From the NCBI RefSeq assembly GCF_003600835.1, contig NZ_NQYC01000001.1, forward strand, positions 4,115,001-4,179,000: a stretch of 64,000 nt of DNA. Reading direction: 5' to 3'. The DNA is from Bacillus sp. PK3_68 (GTDB lineage Bacteria; Bacillota; Bacilli; Bacillales; Domibacillaceae). Of the stretch, positions 36,327-46,081 are shown piece after piece. Within the stretch, counting starts at the first letter, position 1. Each line of letters starts with the position of its first letter. The translations under genes and the position numbers were made by a program. The notes under the pieces were generated by a model. It was given only the letters and a program-made list of their open reading frames with translations, was not told the DNA's origin and searched no databases.

Positions 36327-36768
36327 AGCAAAGGCTGGAAAGGGCAATAATAAGCTGCTAACAGTCATGATTGTAATGCTGACGGTTATTTTGTTGATCG
36401 GCACAGCAGCCATTGTTATTATTTTAAAGTCTTCTAAAGAAGGCAAGGCTGAAGCGCCAAGCATTGATGAAGTTATTGAATCAACTGTAGATATTCCAGA
36501 GATGACGACGAATCTTGCCTCAGATGATTATATTCGTATTTCTTTTAAAATCCAGACAGATAGCAAGGAAGCGAAAGAGGAAATGACTAAACGCGATTTC
36601 CAAGCGAAGAACATTATTATCGAGCAGCTTTCTGAAATGAAATCCCAGGATTTAAAAGGAAAAAAAGGCAAGGAACAATTGACAAATCGGCTGAAAGATC
36701 AGTTTAATGAAATTATGCAGGATGGAAAAGTGCTTGACGTTTACATCACCTCTTATATTATCCAGTAA
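36316..36768 (+). CDS. fliL: Flagellar basal-body-associated protein FliL
   Basis: Single-span membrane protein of 150 residues beside the stator. Membrane segment LLTVMIVMLTVILLIGTAAIVIIL (about residues 14-37), then extracytoplasmic SPFH-like domain with LASDDYIRISFKIQTDSKEAKEEM and a C-terminal VLDVYITSYIIQ. Ribosome site GGGAGAG within swrD. Sequence and place agree with B. subtilis. Confidence 0.95.
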   Translation: METEAKAGKGNNKLLTVMIVMLTVILLIGTAAIVIILKSSKEGKAEAPSIDEVIESTVDIPEMTTNLASDDYIRISFKIQTDSKEAKEEMTKRDFQAKNIIIEQLSEMKSQDLKGKKGKEQLTNRLKDQFNEIMQDGKVLDVYITSYIIQ

Positions 36769-36800
36769 TACACGACAATTTATTTAACGGAGGTGACTTT

Positions 36801-37802
36801 ATGGCGGGAGAGGTTTTATCGCAAAATGAAATTGATGCCCTGCTGTCCGCTCTTTCTACCGGGGAGATGGACGCTGATGAACTGAAGAAAGAAGAACAGG
36901 AAAAGAGAGTCAAAGTTTATGACTTTAAAAGGGCTCTTCGTTTTTCAAAAGATCAGATTCGTAGTTTAACACGGATGCACGATAACTTTGCTCGTATTTT
37001 AACAACTTTTTTTTCGGCTCAACTGCGGACATTCGTACAGATTTCAGTCGCATCAACGGATCAAATTCCTTATGAAGAATTTATTCGCTCGATCCCAAAT
37101 ATGACGGTGTTAAATGTATTTGAAGTACCGCCGCTCGACGGTCACGTGCTGATGGAGGTAAACCCTAATATTGCATATGCCGTTTTGGACAGGCTGCTCG
37201 GCGGTCGCGGGGCAAGCGTGAATAATGTCGAGGGATTGACAGAAATAGAAACGAAAATTATGTCTAGCGTATTTGAACGAGCATTTGAGAATTACCGCGA
37301 GGCTTGGTCAAATGTGGCGGACATCGATCCGCTTATGACGAATTTTGAGGTAAATCCTCAATTTTTGCAGATGGTGTCTCCGAATGAAACAGTAGTTGTG
37401 ATATCATTAGATACAACAATTGGCGAAACAACAGGGATGATAAATATTTGTATTCCTCACGTTGTTCTGGAACCGGTTATCCCAAAACTTTCTGTTCATT
37501 ACTGGATGCAGAATCCAGATAAAAAGGAAAGACAACCAGGCGAGTTTGAAAACTTACAAAAACGAATTAAAAAAGCAGAGGTTCCAGTTGTGTCTGAGCT
37601 TGGCGGAACAAGCATTACGATAGAGGACTTTTTGGCTCTTTCTGTCGGAGACGTGATCGAGTTGGAAAAGCGCATTGATGAGCCTTTGCTCGTAAAAGTT
37701 AGCGGCATTCCGAAATTCACCGCACAAGCTGGAAAAGTAAAGAAAAAAATGGCAATTCAAATTCTTGACGATTTCAAGAGGGGAGATGAGGATCATGGGT
37801 GA
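36801..37802 (+). CDS. fliM: Flagellar motor switch protein FliM
   Basis: C-ring protein of 333 residues (B. subtilis 332). N-terminal CheY-P-binding helix VLSQNEIDALLSAL, middle CheC-like domain (RSLTRMHDNFARILTTFFSAQLR, LGGRGASVNNVEGLTEIETKIM), and C-terminal SpoA domain (VGDVIELEKRIDEPLLVKVSGIPKF). Ribosome site CGGAGGTG. Its last 8 bp overlap fliY. Confidence 0.98.
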   Translation: MAGEVLSQNEIDALLSALSTGEMDADELKKEEQEKRVKVYDFKRALRFSKDQIRSLTRMHDNFARILTTFFSAQLRTFVQISVASTDQIPYEEFIRSIPNMTVLNVFEVPPLDGHVLMEVNPNIAYAVLDRLLGGRGASVNNVEGLTEIETKIMSSVFERAFENYREAWSNVADIDPLMTNFEVNPQFLQMVSPNETVVVISLDTTIGETTGMINICIPHVVLEPVIPKLSVHYWMQNPDKKERQPGEFENLQKRIKKAEVPVVSELGGTSITIEDFLALSVGDVIELEKRIDEPLLVKVSGIPKFTAQAGKVKKKMAIQILDDFKRGDEDHG

Positions 37803-38991
37803 TGGCATGCTTTCTCAAGAGGAAATAGACGCCTTGTTAAAAGGCACAGCAGATGTAAATGAAGAAAGCGAAGAAATAACAGAACCGGCTGCGGCAGATA
37901 CAGAAGTGTATGTAGACTCTTTTGAGCAGGATACCCTCGGCGAAATCGGTAACATCTCATTTGGAAGTTCGGCTACAGCGCTTTCTAGCTTATTAAATCA
38001 AAAGGTGGAAATTACGACTCCAACAGTTAGCGTAATTGATCGTCAAAATTTAAAAGATGAGTTTCCGCATCCTTATGTAGCGATTGAAGTGGAATACACA
38101 GAAGGGTTCAAAGGAGCGACCAACCTCCTTGTCATTAAGCAGACGGATGCGGCAATTATTGCTGACCTAATGCTGGGAGGAGATGGAAGAAACCCTGACG
38201 AAAACTTAGGCGAAATTCAATTGAGCGCGGTGCAGGAAGCGATGAACCAAATGATGGGATCGGCTGCCACGTCCATGTCGACCATTTTCAATAAGCGTGT
38301 AGATATTTCTCCACCTGCTATTGCTTTAATGGATCTTAATTTGGGAAAAGGAGAAGAGACGTTGAAACAGCAAGAGCTGCTTGTGCGCATCTCTTTTCGC
38401 TTAACTATTGGTGATCTCATTGATTCTAATATCATGCAGCTTGTTCCATTAGAGTTTGCTAAAGACCTTGTTCATGAATTAATGAATCCTTCTGATGAAA
38501 CTGCGGCAACTGCGACTGTTGAAGCACCTCCTGTTCAGCCTGAGCCCATTCAAACAGCAGAAAAAGCTGAACAGGCAACGGCTTACAGTGCGCCTGTTCC
38601 ATCCCAAGACAGACAACAAGCCGTTCAAGCAAATAGACAAGCGCCGAATACTACTGTTCAACAGCCGCCTGTCAACGTTCAACCTGCTTCATTCACTTCA
38701 TTTGAACCGGCTTCACTTCAAGAGCATGAAGCACGTAATTTAAATATGCTGTTAGATATCCCATTGCAAGTTACTGTGGAGTTGGGTCGAACAAACCGAT
38801 CGGTAAAAGATATCCTGGATTTGTCTGCCGGCTCTATTATTGAATTGGATAAATTGGCAGGGGAACCTGTCGATATTCTCGTTAACAGCCGCTTAATAGC
38901 TAAGGGTGAAGTAGTCGTAATTGAAGAAAATTTCGGCGTTCGGATTACAGATATTTTAAGTCAGAGCGACCGTTTGAAAAATTTAAATTAA
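37795..38991 (+). CDS. fliY: Flagellar motor switch phosphatase FliY
   Basis: C-ring protein and CheY-P phosphatase of 398 residues. N-terminal CheY-binding helix MLSQEEIDALLKG; two CheC-type active-site helices, DTLGEIGNISFGSSATALSSLL and EIQLSAVQEAMNQMMGSAAT; a long Pro/Gln/Ala-rich linker (about residues 235-305); and a C-terminal FliN/SpoA domain (LDIPLQVTVELGRTNRSVKDIL). The linker makes it about 20 residues longer than in B. subtilis. ATG 37795 follows GGGGAGATGAGG and overlaps fliM. Confidence 0.97.
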   Translation: MGDGMLSQEEIDALLKGTADVNEESEEITEPAAADTEVYVDSFEQDTLGEIGNISFGSSATALSSLLNQKVEITTPTVSVIDRQNLKDEFPHPYVAIEVEYTEGFKGATNLLVIKQTDAAIIADLMLGGDGRNPDENLGEIQLSAVQEAMNQMMGSAATSMSTIFNKRVDISPPAIALMDLNLGKGEETLKQQELLVRISFRLTIGDLIDSNIMQLVPLEFAKDLVHELMNPSDETAATATVEAPPVQPEPIQTAEKAEQATAYSAPVPSQDRQQAVQANRQAPNTTVQQPPVNVQPASFTSFEPASLQEHEARNLNMLLDIPLQVTVELGRTNRSVKDILDLSAGSIIELDKLAGEPVDILVNSRLIAKGEVVVIEENFGVRITDILSQSDRLKNLN

Positions 38992-39013
38992 TTTATTTTG
39001 GGGGTTAGTGACA

Positions 39014-39376
39014 ATGGGAAATCGTATTTTAGTTGTAGATGATGCGGCATTTATGCGCATGATGATTAAAGACATTCTAACTAAAAATGGCTTTGAAGTA
39101 GTTGGAGAAGCATCCGATGGAGCACAGGCTGTTGAAAAATATAAAGAACTGAAGCCTGATTTAGTAACAATGGACATTACCATGCCCGAGAAAGATGGCA
39201 TTTCCGCATTAAAAGAAATTAAGGCTGATGATCCAAATGCCAGAATTATTATGTGTTCTGCGATGGGACAGCAGTCAATGGTTATCGATGCGATTCAGGC
39301 AGGCGCAAAAGACTTTATCGTAAAGCCATTCCAGCCGGATCGTGTCATCGAGGCAATTTCCAAAACATTAGCATAA
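39014..39376 (+). CDS. cheY: Chemotaxis response regulator CheY
   Basis: Receiver domain protein of 120 residues. Acidic pocket in ILVVDDAAFMR, phosphoacceptor aspartate in DLVTMDITMPEKDG, the Thr/Ser switch in IIMCSAMGQQSMVIDAIQAG and the lysine in KDFIVKPF. CheY-P binds FliM/FliY and, in Bacillus, favours smooth swimming. The ATG at 39014 lies 9 bp after TGGGGG; the GTG at 39008 is an alternative. Confidence 0.98.
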   Translation: MGNRILVVDDAAFMRMMIKDILTKNGFEVVGEASDGAQAVEKYKELKPDLVTMDITMPEKDGISALKEIKADDPNARIIMCSAMGQQSMVIDAIQAGAKDFIVKPFQPDRVIEAISKTLA

Positions 39377-39395
39377 GCTTAAGAAGGTGCGTCAG

Positions 39396-40082
39396 TTGAT
39401 TAAACAACTTTTTAAGCCTTTCGCTTTCATCCTCTTCAGTATGGCTCTGTTTGCAGGCAATGTTTCTGTTGCGCAAGCAGAGCCATTTGACAATAATGTG
39501 AAAGACTGTTTAGAAAGCCCTAAGAAATGTGGGCAAGAAACAGGAAAAACGAAGGAGGAAAAGCAGGGCAGCCAAACTCAACAGCTAGAAGCAGAAAAAA
39601 CAGTCGGCGTAACGATTTGGGACTTTCTAAAAATGATCGGAGCACTTATTTTTGTTCTGGCTCTTATTTATTTTTTGCTTCGCTTCATCAATCAAAAAAG
39701 CCGCTCTTACCAGCAGACCAAGTTAATTCATCATTTAGGAGGTACTCCGCTCGGGGGAAACCGCTCAGTTCAGATGGTGAAAGTTGGCGACCGGATTCTC
39801 ATTCTTGGAGTCGGTGAAAATATTGAATTGCTTAAAGAAATCGATGATGAAGAGGAACTCGCCCGTTTTATTGATCATTATGATAATCAGATGGACCAGC
39901 TGCTTCAGCCTCAGGATATCATGACAAAAATGATCGGTAAGTGGAAGGGGAAAGAACCATCAAAAAGCGAGAAGCAGGATCCTTTTAAGCAAATGTTTGA
40001 GAGTAAATTAAGTGAGATGAAACAATCGCGCAAGCAAGTCATCTCCAAAATGAACAACAGGGAGAAGAGTCAAGATGAATGA
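39396..40082 (+). CDS. fliZ: Flagellar biosynthetic protein FliO/FliZ
   Basis: About 228 residues. N-terminal signal peptide or membrane segment (FKPFAFILFSMALFAGNVSVAQA), a short extracytoplasmic part with two cysteines (VKDCLESPKKCGQ), a second membrane segment (FLKMIGALIFVLALIYFLLRFI) and the FliO-like domain SYQQTKLIHHLGGTPLGGNRSVQMVKVGDRILILGVGENIELL. It helps assemble the FliP ring. TTG 39396 follows AAGAAGGTG; GTG 39387 is an alternative. The stop overlaps the fliP start by 8 bp. Confidence 0.92.
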   Translation: MIKQLFKPFAFILFSMALFAGNVSVAQAEPFDNNVKDCLESPKKCGQETGKTKEEKQGSQTQQLEAEKTVGVTIWDFLKMIGALIFVLALIYFLLRFINQKSRSYQQTKLIHHLGGTPLGGNRSVQMVKVGDRILILGVGENIELLKEIDDEEELARFIDHYDNQMDQLLQPQDIMTKMIGKWKGKEPSKSEKQDPFKQMFESKLSEMKQSRKQVISKMNNREKSQDE

Positions 40083-40740
40083 GTTTATGGAGTTTTTTAA
40101 CAATAGTTCTCCTGATAATGTATCTACTTCGGTAAAGCTTTTCCTGCTGCTCACTGTGTTATCGCTCGCGCCGAGCATTTTGATTTTAATGACTTGTTTT
40201 ACACGCATCATTATCGTGTTGTCCTTCGTAAGATCCGCACTCGCGACTCAGCAAATGCCGCCGACACAAGTTTTAATCGGGCTTGCTTTATTCTTAACTT
40301 TCTTTATTATGGCGCCTGTATTTCAACAAATAAATGATGAAGCCCTCACGCCATTATTTAATGAAGAAATTAATCTTGAGCAGGCATATGACAAGGCAAG
40401 CGTCCCGTTAAAAGATTTTATGAGTGAACATACGAGGCAGAAAGACTTAGAGCTGTTTTTAAATTACTCAGGGGCTGAGCGTCCAAAAACGGTTGAAGAC
40501 ATTCCGCTAACTTCGCTCGTTCCGGCGTTCGCTTTAAGTGAAATCAAAACAGCGTTTCAAATTGGCTTTATGATTTTTATTCCTTTTCTCGTTATTGATA
40601 TGGTGGTAGCCAGTATTTTAATGTCGATGGGGATGATGATGCTTCCGCCAGTTATGATATCCCTTCCTTTTAAAATCTTGCTGTTCGTTCTTGTAGATGG
40701 CTGGTATTTAGTCATTGAATCTTTGCTGAAAAGCTTTTAA
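40075..40740 (+). CDS. fliP: Flagellar export gate protein FliP
   Basis: A protein of 221 residues, the same length as in B. subtilis. Signature LAPSILILMTCFTRIIIVLSFVRSALATQQMPPTQVLIGLALFLTFFIM followed by SEIKTAFQIGFMIFIPFLVIDMVVASILMSMGMMMLPP. Five FliP subunits form the core of the export channel. No cleaved signal peptide is obvious. Confidence 0.98.
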   Translation: MNEFMEFFNNSSPDNVSTSVKLFLLLTVLSLAPSILILMTCFTRIIIVLSFVRSALATQQMPPTQVLIGLALFLTFFIMAPVFQQINDEALTPLFNEEINLEQAYDKASVPLKDFMSEHTRQKDLELFLNYSGAERPKTVEDIPLTSLVPAFALSEIKTAFQIGFMIFIPFLVIDMVVASILMSMGMMMLPPVMISLPFKILLFVLVDGWYLVIESLLKSF

Positions 40741-40753
40741 GTAGGTGGAATAA

Positions 40754-41023
40754 ATGAATTCTGAAATGGTGATCTCTCTAGCTGAAAAGGGTGTTTACAC
40801 GACAATCATTGTGTGTGGTCCCCTTCTTTTGATCGCTCTTGTCGTTGGTCTTGCAGTCAGTATTTTTCAGGCAACGACACAAATTCAAGAGCAGACACTC
40901 GCCTTCATTCCGAAGATTGTTGCTGTCCTCGTCGGGTTGATTTTCTTTGGACCGTGGATGCTGAGTAAAATGCTTTCTTATACAATTGATATATTTGCGA
41001 ATTTAACAAGATTTGTAGGTTGA
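40754..41023 (+). CDS. fliQ: Flagellar export gate protein FliQ
   Basis: A protein of 89 residues with two membrane helices, signature VCGPLLLIALVVGLAVSIFQATTQIQEQTLAFIPKI. Part of the FliPQR export gate. Ribosome site TAGGTGG. fliR begins 4 bp after its stop. Confidence 0.97.
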   Translation: MNSEMVISLAEKGVYTTIIVCGPLLLIALVVGLAVSIFQATTQIQEQTLAFIPKIVAVLVGLIFFGPWMLSKMLSYTIDIFANLTRFVG

Positions 41024-41027
41024 TTGA

Positions 41028-41804
41028 ATGGAAGAAATAGTGCCTGATTTTTCTGTCTTATTATTAATTATCGTCCGCGTCTCTACTTTTTTTATAACAG
41101 TGCCGTTACTTTCCCACAGGTCCATACCGGCGATGCACCGGATTGGGCTAGCCGTTATGCTTTCCTGGACGATGTACTACACGATAGATGTGAGTCCTCT
41201 TGAAATCGATGGCCGCTACTTCTTATTAATTTTAAAAGAAGCGCTTGTCGGTCTCCTTTTGGGGTTATCTGCTTATATGATGATAGCCGCTATACAAATT
41301 GCCGGAGGGCTAATCGACTTTCAGATGGGTTTTGCTATCGCTAATGTCATCGATCCGCAAACTGGGGCGCAGAGTCCGCTAATGGGACAATACCTTTACA
41401 TGTTTGCGCTGCTATTACTGTTGTCACTGAATGGCCATCATCTAATATTGGATGGTATCTTTTACAGCTATCAGTATGTCCCTTTAGACCAGCTTTCACT
41501 GCATTTTGGCAATGGGAGCCTCGCTGGATATATGAGCCGGGCTTTTAGTTCCATGTTTTTGGTTGCTTTTCAAATGGCTATGCCGGTCGTTGCTACCTTA
41601 TTCTTAGTGGATGTGGCTTTAGGGATCGTAGCAAGGACTGTTCCGCAGCTTAATATCTTTGTAGTCGGTTTTCCAATTAAAATCGGTGCAGCATTTATCG
41701 TTATGACGGTGGTCATTGGAATGATGTTTACAGTACTCCAAAAGCTGTTTGAACTTATGATTTATACAATGCGTGACGTAATGACATTATTAGGAGGGGC
41801 ATAA
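41028..41804 (+). CDS. fliR: Flagellar export gate protein FliR
   Basis: Polytopic membrane protein of 258 residues. Conserved RVSTFFITVPLLSHRSIPAMHRIGLAVMLS, EALVGLLLGLSAYMMIAAIQIAGGLIDFQMGFAIANVIDPQTG and C-terminal GRTVPQLNIF-type segment (ARTVPQLNIFVVGFPIKIGAA). It plugs the FliP ring and starts rod assembly. Close spacing to fliQ and flhB. Confidence 0.97.
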   Translation: MEEIVPDFSVLLLIIVRVSTFFITVPLLSHRSIPAMHRIGLAVMLSWTMYYTIDVSPLEIDGRYFLLILKEALVGLLLGLSAYMMIAAIQIAGGLIDFQMGFAIANVIDPQTGAQSPLMGQYLYMFALLLLLSLNGHHLILDGIFYSYQYVPLDQLSLHFGNGSLAGYMSRAFSSMFLVAFQMAMPVVATLFLVDVALGIVARTVPQLNIFVVGFPIKIGAAFIVMTVVIGMMFTVLQKLFELMIYTMRDVMTLLGGA

Positions 41805-41805
41805 A

Positions 41806-42888
41806 TTGGAACATTTGCAGTTGGACCTCCAATTTTTTGCCGGAGAAAAAACCGAAAAAGCTACGCCGAAAAAAAAGCAGGACTCTCGTAAAAAAGGCCA
41901 AGTTGCGAAAAGCCAGGATGTAACTACAGCCGTCAGCCTGTTATCATTGTTTGGTTTTCTGTTTGTAGGAGCTTCCTTTATAGGGAAAGAAATTCTTCAT
42001 TTATTTCAACATTCACTGCAGTATTATTTGATCATGCCGGTCACCGAAGCTAACTTGAAAGTAATTGTTCTTGAGATTATGCAACAGCTCATCTATATAC
42101 TTGGGCCGGTTATGCTGGTGGCTCTTCTGGCAGGAGTGGCAGCGAATTATCTGCAAGTGGGCTTTTTACTGACGGGAGAGCCTTTGAAGCCTAAGTTAGA
42201 AAAATTGGACCCGATCAAAGGGTTTAAGCGAATTTTTGCTGTTAGGGCGCTCGTGGAACTACTAAAGTCCATGTTGAAAATTTCATTTGTCGGAGCCGTT
42301 ACCTTTTTTATTCTTTGGTCCAATATTGAAGAGGTATTGAAGCTTTCCTTTAAGTCAATTGCCGATGCATTAAGGACAATCGGAATGCTGACGCTACAAA
42401 TGGGAGCAGCTGCTTCTGCCGCCCTTCTTTTTCTAGCCCTGCTCGATTTTTTATATCAGAAATATGATTTTGAAAAGAGTATTCGCATGTCGAAGCAAGA
42501 TATCAAAGATGAATATAAAAATATAGAGGGCGATCCACTCATCAAATCAAAAATTAAGCAGCGCCAGCGGGAAATGGCGATGAGCCGGATGATGCAAGAA
42601 GTACCGCAGGCCGATGTGGTCATTACAAACCCGACCCATTATGCTATCGCTTTAAAATATGATGAAAAGCAGGCGGATGCTCCTGTGGTTGTAGCAAAGG
42701 GAGTGGATTACCTTGCCCAGAAGATTAAATATATTGCTGGTGAGAATGAAATTGAATTAGTTGAAAACCGGCCGCTGGCAAGAGCGCTTTATGATCAGGC
42801 AGAAGTTGGCCAGCCAATCCCGGAAGAGTTCTTTAAAGCGGTAGCTGAAATTTTAGCTTATGTATACCGGATAAAAAATAAATTGTAA
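41806..42888 (+). CDS. flhB: Flagellar export switch protein FlhB
   Basis: A protein of 360 residues, as in B. subtilis. Begins LQLDLQFFAGEKTEKATPKKKQDSRKKGQVAKS, four membrane segments, then the cytoplasmic switch domain with autocleavage site NPTH in VVITNPTHYAIALKY. The tail DAPVVVAKGVDYLAQKIKYI and EEFFKAVAEILAYVYRI is the part mirrored by YlqH at 13579. TTG start after TAGGAGGGG. Confidence 0.98.
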   Translation: MEHLQLDLQFFAGEKTEKATPKKKQDSRKKGQVAKSQDVTTAVSLLSLFGFLFVGASFIGKEILHLFQHSLQYYLIMPVTEANLKVIVLEIMQQLIYILGPVMLVALLAGVAANYLQVGFLLTGEPLKPKLEKLDPIKGFKRIFAVRALVELLKSMLKISFVGAVTFFILWSNIEEVLKLSFKSIADALRTIGMLTLQMGAAASAALLFLALLDFLYQKYDFEKSIRMSKQDIKDEYKNIEGDPLIKSKIKQRQREMAMSRMMQEVPQADVVITNPTHYAIALKYDEKQADAPVVVAKGVDYLAQKIKYIAGENEIELVENRPLARALYDQAEVGQPIPEEFFKAVAEILAYVYRIKNKL

Positions 42889-42911
42889 GTTTGTTGTTAG
42901 GAGAGAGAGAA

Positions 42912-44948
42912 ATGAAAGCAAGAGACGTCTCCGTATTGTTAAGTGTAATTCTAATAGTGGCTATGCTAATCATTCCGCTGCCGTCGTGGCTGCTGAGTGT
43001 GTTAATTATTATAAATATTTCTCTCGCGCTTTTGGTTCTGCTAATTTCAATGAATATGAGAGAAGCACTGGAGTTCTCTGTATTTCCATCCTTACTCCTA
43101 TTATTAACGCTATTTCGGCTCGGGCTAAATGTTTCGACGACGCGTTCGATCTTAAGTAAAGGTGAGGCAGGCGGCGTAGTTGAGACGTTTGGAACGTTTG
43201 TTGTCGGTGGGAATATCGTTGTCGGGATGGTTGTTTTCCTTATTTTAATTATTATTCAGTTTATTGTTATTACCAAGGGATCGGAGCGTGTGTCTGAAGT
43301 AGCTGCTCGTTTTACGCTTGATGCGATGCCAGGAAAACAAATGAGTATTGACGCCGATTTGAATGCCGGGATGATCTCTGAACAGGAAGCGAGAGAGCGG
43401 CGGGAAAAGGTAAGCCGTGAATCAGACTTTTATGGAGCAATGGACGGGGCGACTAAGTTTGTCAAAGGAGATGCCATTGCCGGTATTATTATCGTTATCA
43501 TCAATCTGATTTTTGGGATGATCGTCGGTGTGGTTCAGCAAGGCCTTCCAGCGGCTGAAGCAGCTGCTCGTTATTCTTTGCTCACAGTCGGCGATGGAAT
43601 TGTCTCTCAGGTTCCCGCTCTTTTGATTTCGACTGCAACGGGGATTGTTGTAACCCGTGCAGCTTCCACAGGCAATCTGGGAGAAGATATCATGTCTCAG
43701 CTTCTGGCTTTTCCGATGATGCTTTATGTGGCAGGCGGGACCATCTTTTTGCTCGGTATTGCTACCCCGATTAACGATGTACTAACCATACCGATTGCTG
43801 GAGCGCTGGCTTTGGGTGGTTATATGCTTGGGCGTACACCGGAAAAAGAAGAGATCGACATGTTCGAGGCAGAAGAAGAAATGGAGACGGAGGAATTGAA
43901 AAAGCCGGAAAGTGTCGTGAATTTATTAAATATTGATCCGATTGAATTTGAGTTTGGCTATGGCCTGATTCCGCTGGCGGACGCAAGTCAGGGAGGAGAT
44001 CTACTAGATCGGGTCGTCATGATCCGTCGTCAGCTTGCTATTGAGCTTGGCCTTGTCATTCCGGTTGTCCGTATTCGAGACAATATTCAGCTTCAGCCGA
44101 ATGAATACCGAATTAAAATAAAAGGAAGCGTTATGGCTTCTGGCGAATTGCTGCTCGATCATTATCTTGCCATGAGTCCGGGAGAAGACGACGATACAAT
44201 TGAGGGGATTGACACAATTGAACCGTCTTTTGGATTGCCAGCGAAATGGATTACGGAGGAAATGAAAGAGCAGGCTGAAATTTTAGGGTATACGGTTGTT
44301 GATCCTCCGAGTGTTGTTTCAACTCATTTAACAGAGGTAATTAAAACGAACGCTCATGAGCTGCTTGGCCGTCAGGAAACACAGCAGCTTATTGATCATT
44401 TGAAAGAGACTTATCCAATTTTAGTAGAGGAAGTCACTCCAAGTCCTTTGACAGTGGGGGAAGTTCAAAAAGTGTTGGCCAAGTTATTGAAAGAAAATAT
44501 TTCTATAAGAAATTTGCCGGTTATTTTTGAAACACTAGCTGACTTTGGCAAGATGACCTCCGATACGGATTTGCTGACAGAGTATGTTCGTCAGTCATTA
44601 GCAAGACAAATTACCGGCCAATACGCTGAGGCGGGAGAACCTTTACGAGTTATCACACTGTCAGGCCAAGTTGAAAAACGGGTAGCGGACAGCGTGCAGC
44701 AGACAGAGCATGGAAACTTTTTGTCACTTGATCCGATGGATTCACAGCGCATCTTGGAAGCGATGGCTGCTCAGGTGGAACAAGTTTCTTTTATGCAGCA
44801 GGCGCCGATTATTCTATGCTCACCTGCCATCCGGATGTATATTAGGCAGCTTGCTGAGAGGTATTTTCCACAGCTGCCAATTTTATCTTACAATGAACTC
44901 GAGCCTAGCGTCGAAGTTCAAAGTGTAGGGGTGGTGAATCTAGATTGA
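42912..44948 (+). CDS. flhA: Flagellar export gate protein FlhA
   Basis: A protein of 678 residues (B. subtilis 677). Eight predicted membrane helices in the first half, the FHIPEP region with LRLGLNVSTTRSIL-type motif (LFRLGLNVSTTRSILSKGEAGGVVETFG), AARFTLDAMPGKQMSIDADLNAG, then the large cytoplasmic ring domain that binds chaperone-substrate complexes. ATG 42912 is 7 bp after GGAGAGAG; the in-frame TTG at 42891 lacks a good ribosome site. Stop overlaps flhF. Confidence 0.98.
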   Translation: MKARDVSVLLSVILIVAMLIIPLPSWLLSVLIIINISLALLVLLISMNMREALEFSVFPSLLLLLTLFRLGLNVSTTRSILSKGEAGGVVETFGTFVVGGNIVVGMVVFLILIIIQFIVITKGSERVSEVAARFTLDAMPGKQMSIDADLNAGMISEQEARERREKVSRESDFYGAMDGATKFVKGDAIAGIIIVIINLIFGMIVGVVQQGLPAAEAAARYSLLTVGDGIVSQVPALLISTATGIVVTRAASTGNLGEDIMSQLLAFPMMLYVAGGTIFLLGIATPINDVLTIPIAGALALGGYMLGRTPEKEEIDMFEAEEEMETEELKKPESVVNLLNIDPIEFEFGYGLIPLADASQGGDLLDRVVMIRRQLAIELGLVIPVVRIRDNIQLQPNEYRIKIKGSVMASGELLLDHYLAMSPGEDDDTIEGIDTIEPSFGLPAKWITEEMKEQAEILGYTVVDPPSVVSTHLTEVIKTNAHELLGRQETQQLIDHLKETYPILVEEVTPSPLTVGEVQKVLAKLLKENISIRNLPVIFETLADFGKMTSDTDLLTEYVRQSLARQITGQYAEAGEPLRVITLSGQVEKRVADSVQQTEHGNFLSLDPMDSQRILEAMAAQVEQVSFMQQAPIILCSPAIRMYIRQLAERYFPQLPILSYNELEPSVEVQSVGVVNLD

Positions 44949-46081
44949 AAGTAAAAAAGTATACAGCTGCATCTATGCCGGAAGCAATGAAAAAGATTCG
45001 TGCGGAGCTTGGAGAGCAAGCTGTTATTTTGCAATCAAAAACAGTATATATCGGGGGTTTTTTAGGTTTATTTAAAAAAAAGCTAATTGAAGTGGTAGCG
45101 GCCATTGACCCAAACCCGATGCACGAAGCAGTCCGTCCAAAAGAACTGGACCTCTCTAATTCCCGTCAAAGTCGGCCCTCTCCTTCATTGTCGGTAGAGA
45201 AAAACAGTGAGGAGTCTTTAAAAAAGGAACTAAATGAATTAAAGGAGATAGTCAAGCAATTTTCAAAGGTGGATCAGCTATCGCTCGACACTTACCCTGA
45301 GGAGTTAAAGCTGCCTATTATAAAGTTAAAGAAGCAAGAGGTGGCAGATGATTTAATTAAAGAATTAAAGCAGTTTCTCTTAGAGAAGTGGAAAGAGGAA
45401 AAGGGACAAGTCAATGAAGAAATGGCTGACCAATGGAGCAGAGGATGGTTGATTGAGAAAATCGAACCATTGCAAGCGGACCAGCTACTGCTCTCCAAAA
45501 AGTTTATTAATGTTATTGGACCAACTGGAGTAGGCAAGACAACTACTCTGGCAAAAATGGCTGCTGAAAGTGTATTGGAGAAAAATCTTAAGACCGCTTT
45601 TATTACTACTGATACGTATAGAATTGCAGCAATTGAGCAGTTGAAAACATATGCAGATTTACTGAAGGTACCGGTAGAAGTGGCCTATAAGCCGGTTGAT
45701 ATGAAGCGGGCAATTGAACGATTTAAAGATTACGATGTCGTTTATATTGACACAGCCGGGCGCAATTACTTGGAGGAACAGTTTGTGAATGAATTGAAAG
45801 CAATGGTTCCTTTTGAAAAGATGAAAAATTATTTGGTGCTGTCCCTTACTGCTAAAGAGCGGGACATCCATGCGGTAATTGATCAATTTTCAACTGTCCC
45901 GGTTCACCAGTTTATTTTCACAAAGATGGATGAAACAACGAGCCGAGGAACGATTGTAAATATGATGTGCCAATATAATAAGGGAGTGGCTTTTTTAGCG
46001 AATGGGCAAAATGTACCAGATGATCTGATTCAACCTGATTCGAAGGAAATGGCTGATATTATTTTGGGTGATCATCTATGA
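44945..46081 (+). CDS. flhF: Flagellar placement SRP-type GTPase FlhF
   Basis: A protein of 378 residues. B domain at the N-terminus (KVKKYTAASMPEAMKKIRAELGEQAVILQSK), then the NG domain: P-loop [55 protein letters not shown]. It sets the number and position of flagella with FlhG. TTG start overlapping the flhA stop; stop overlaps flhG by 4 bp. Confidence 0.97.
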   Translation: MKVKKYTAASMPEAMKKIRAELGEQAVILQSKTVYIGGFLGLFKKKLIEVVAAIDPNPMHEAVRPKELDLSNSRQSRPSPSLSVEKNSEESLKKELNELKEIVKQFSKVDQLSLDTYPEELKLPIIKLKKQEVADDLIKELKQFLLEKWKEEKGQVNEEMADQWSRGWLIEKIEPLQADQLLLSKKFINVIGPTGVGKTTTLAKMAAESVLEKNLKTAFITTDTYRIAAIEQLKTYADLLKVPVEVAYKPVDMKRAIERFKDYDVVYIDTAGRNYLEEQFVNELKAMVPFEKMKNYLVLSLTAKERDIHAVIDQFSTVPVHQFIFTKMDETTSRGTIVNMMCQYNKGVAFLANGQNVPDDLIQPDSKEMADIILGDHL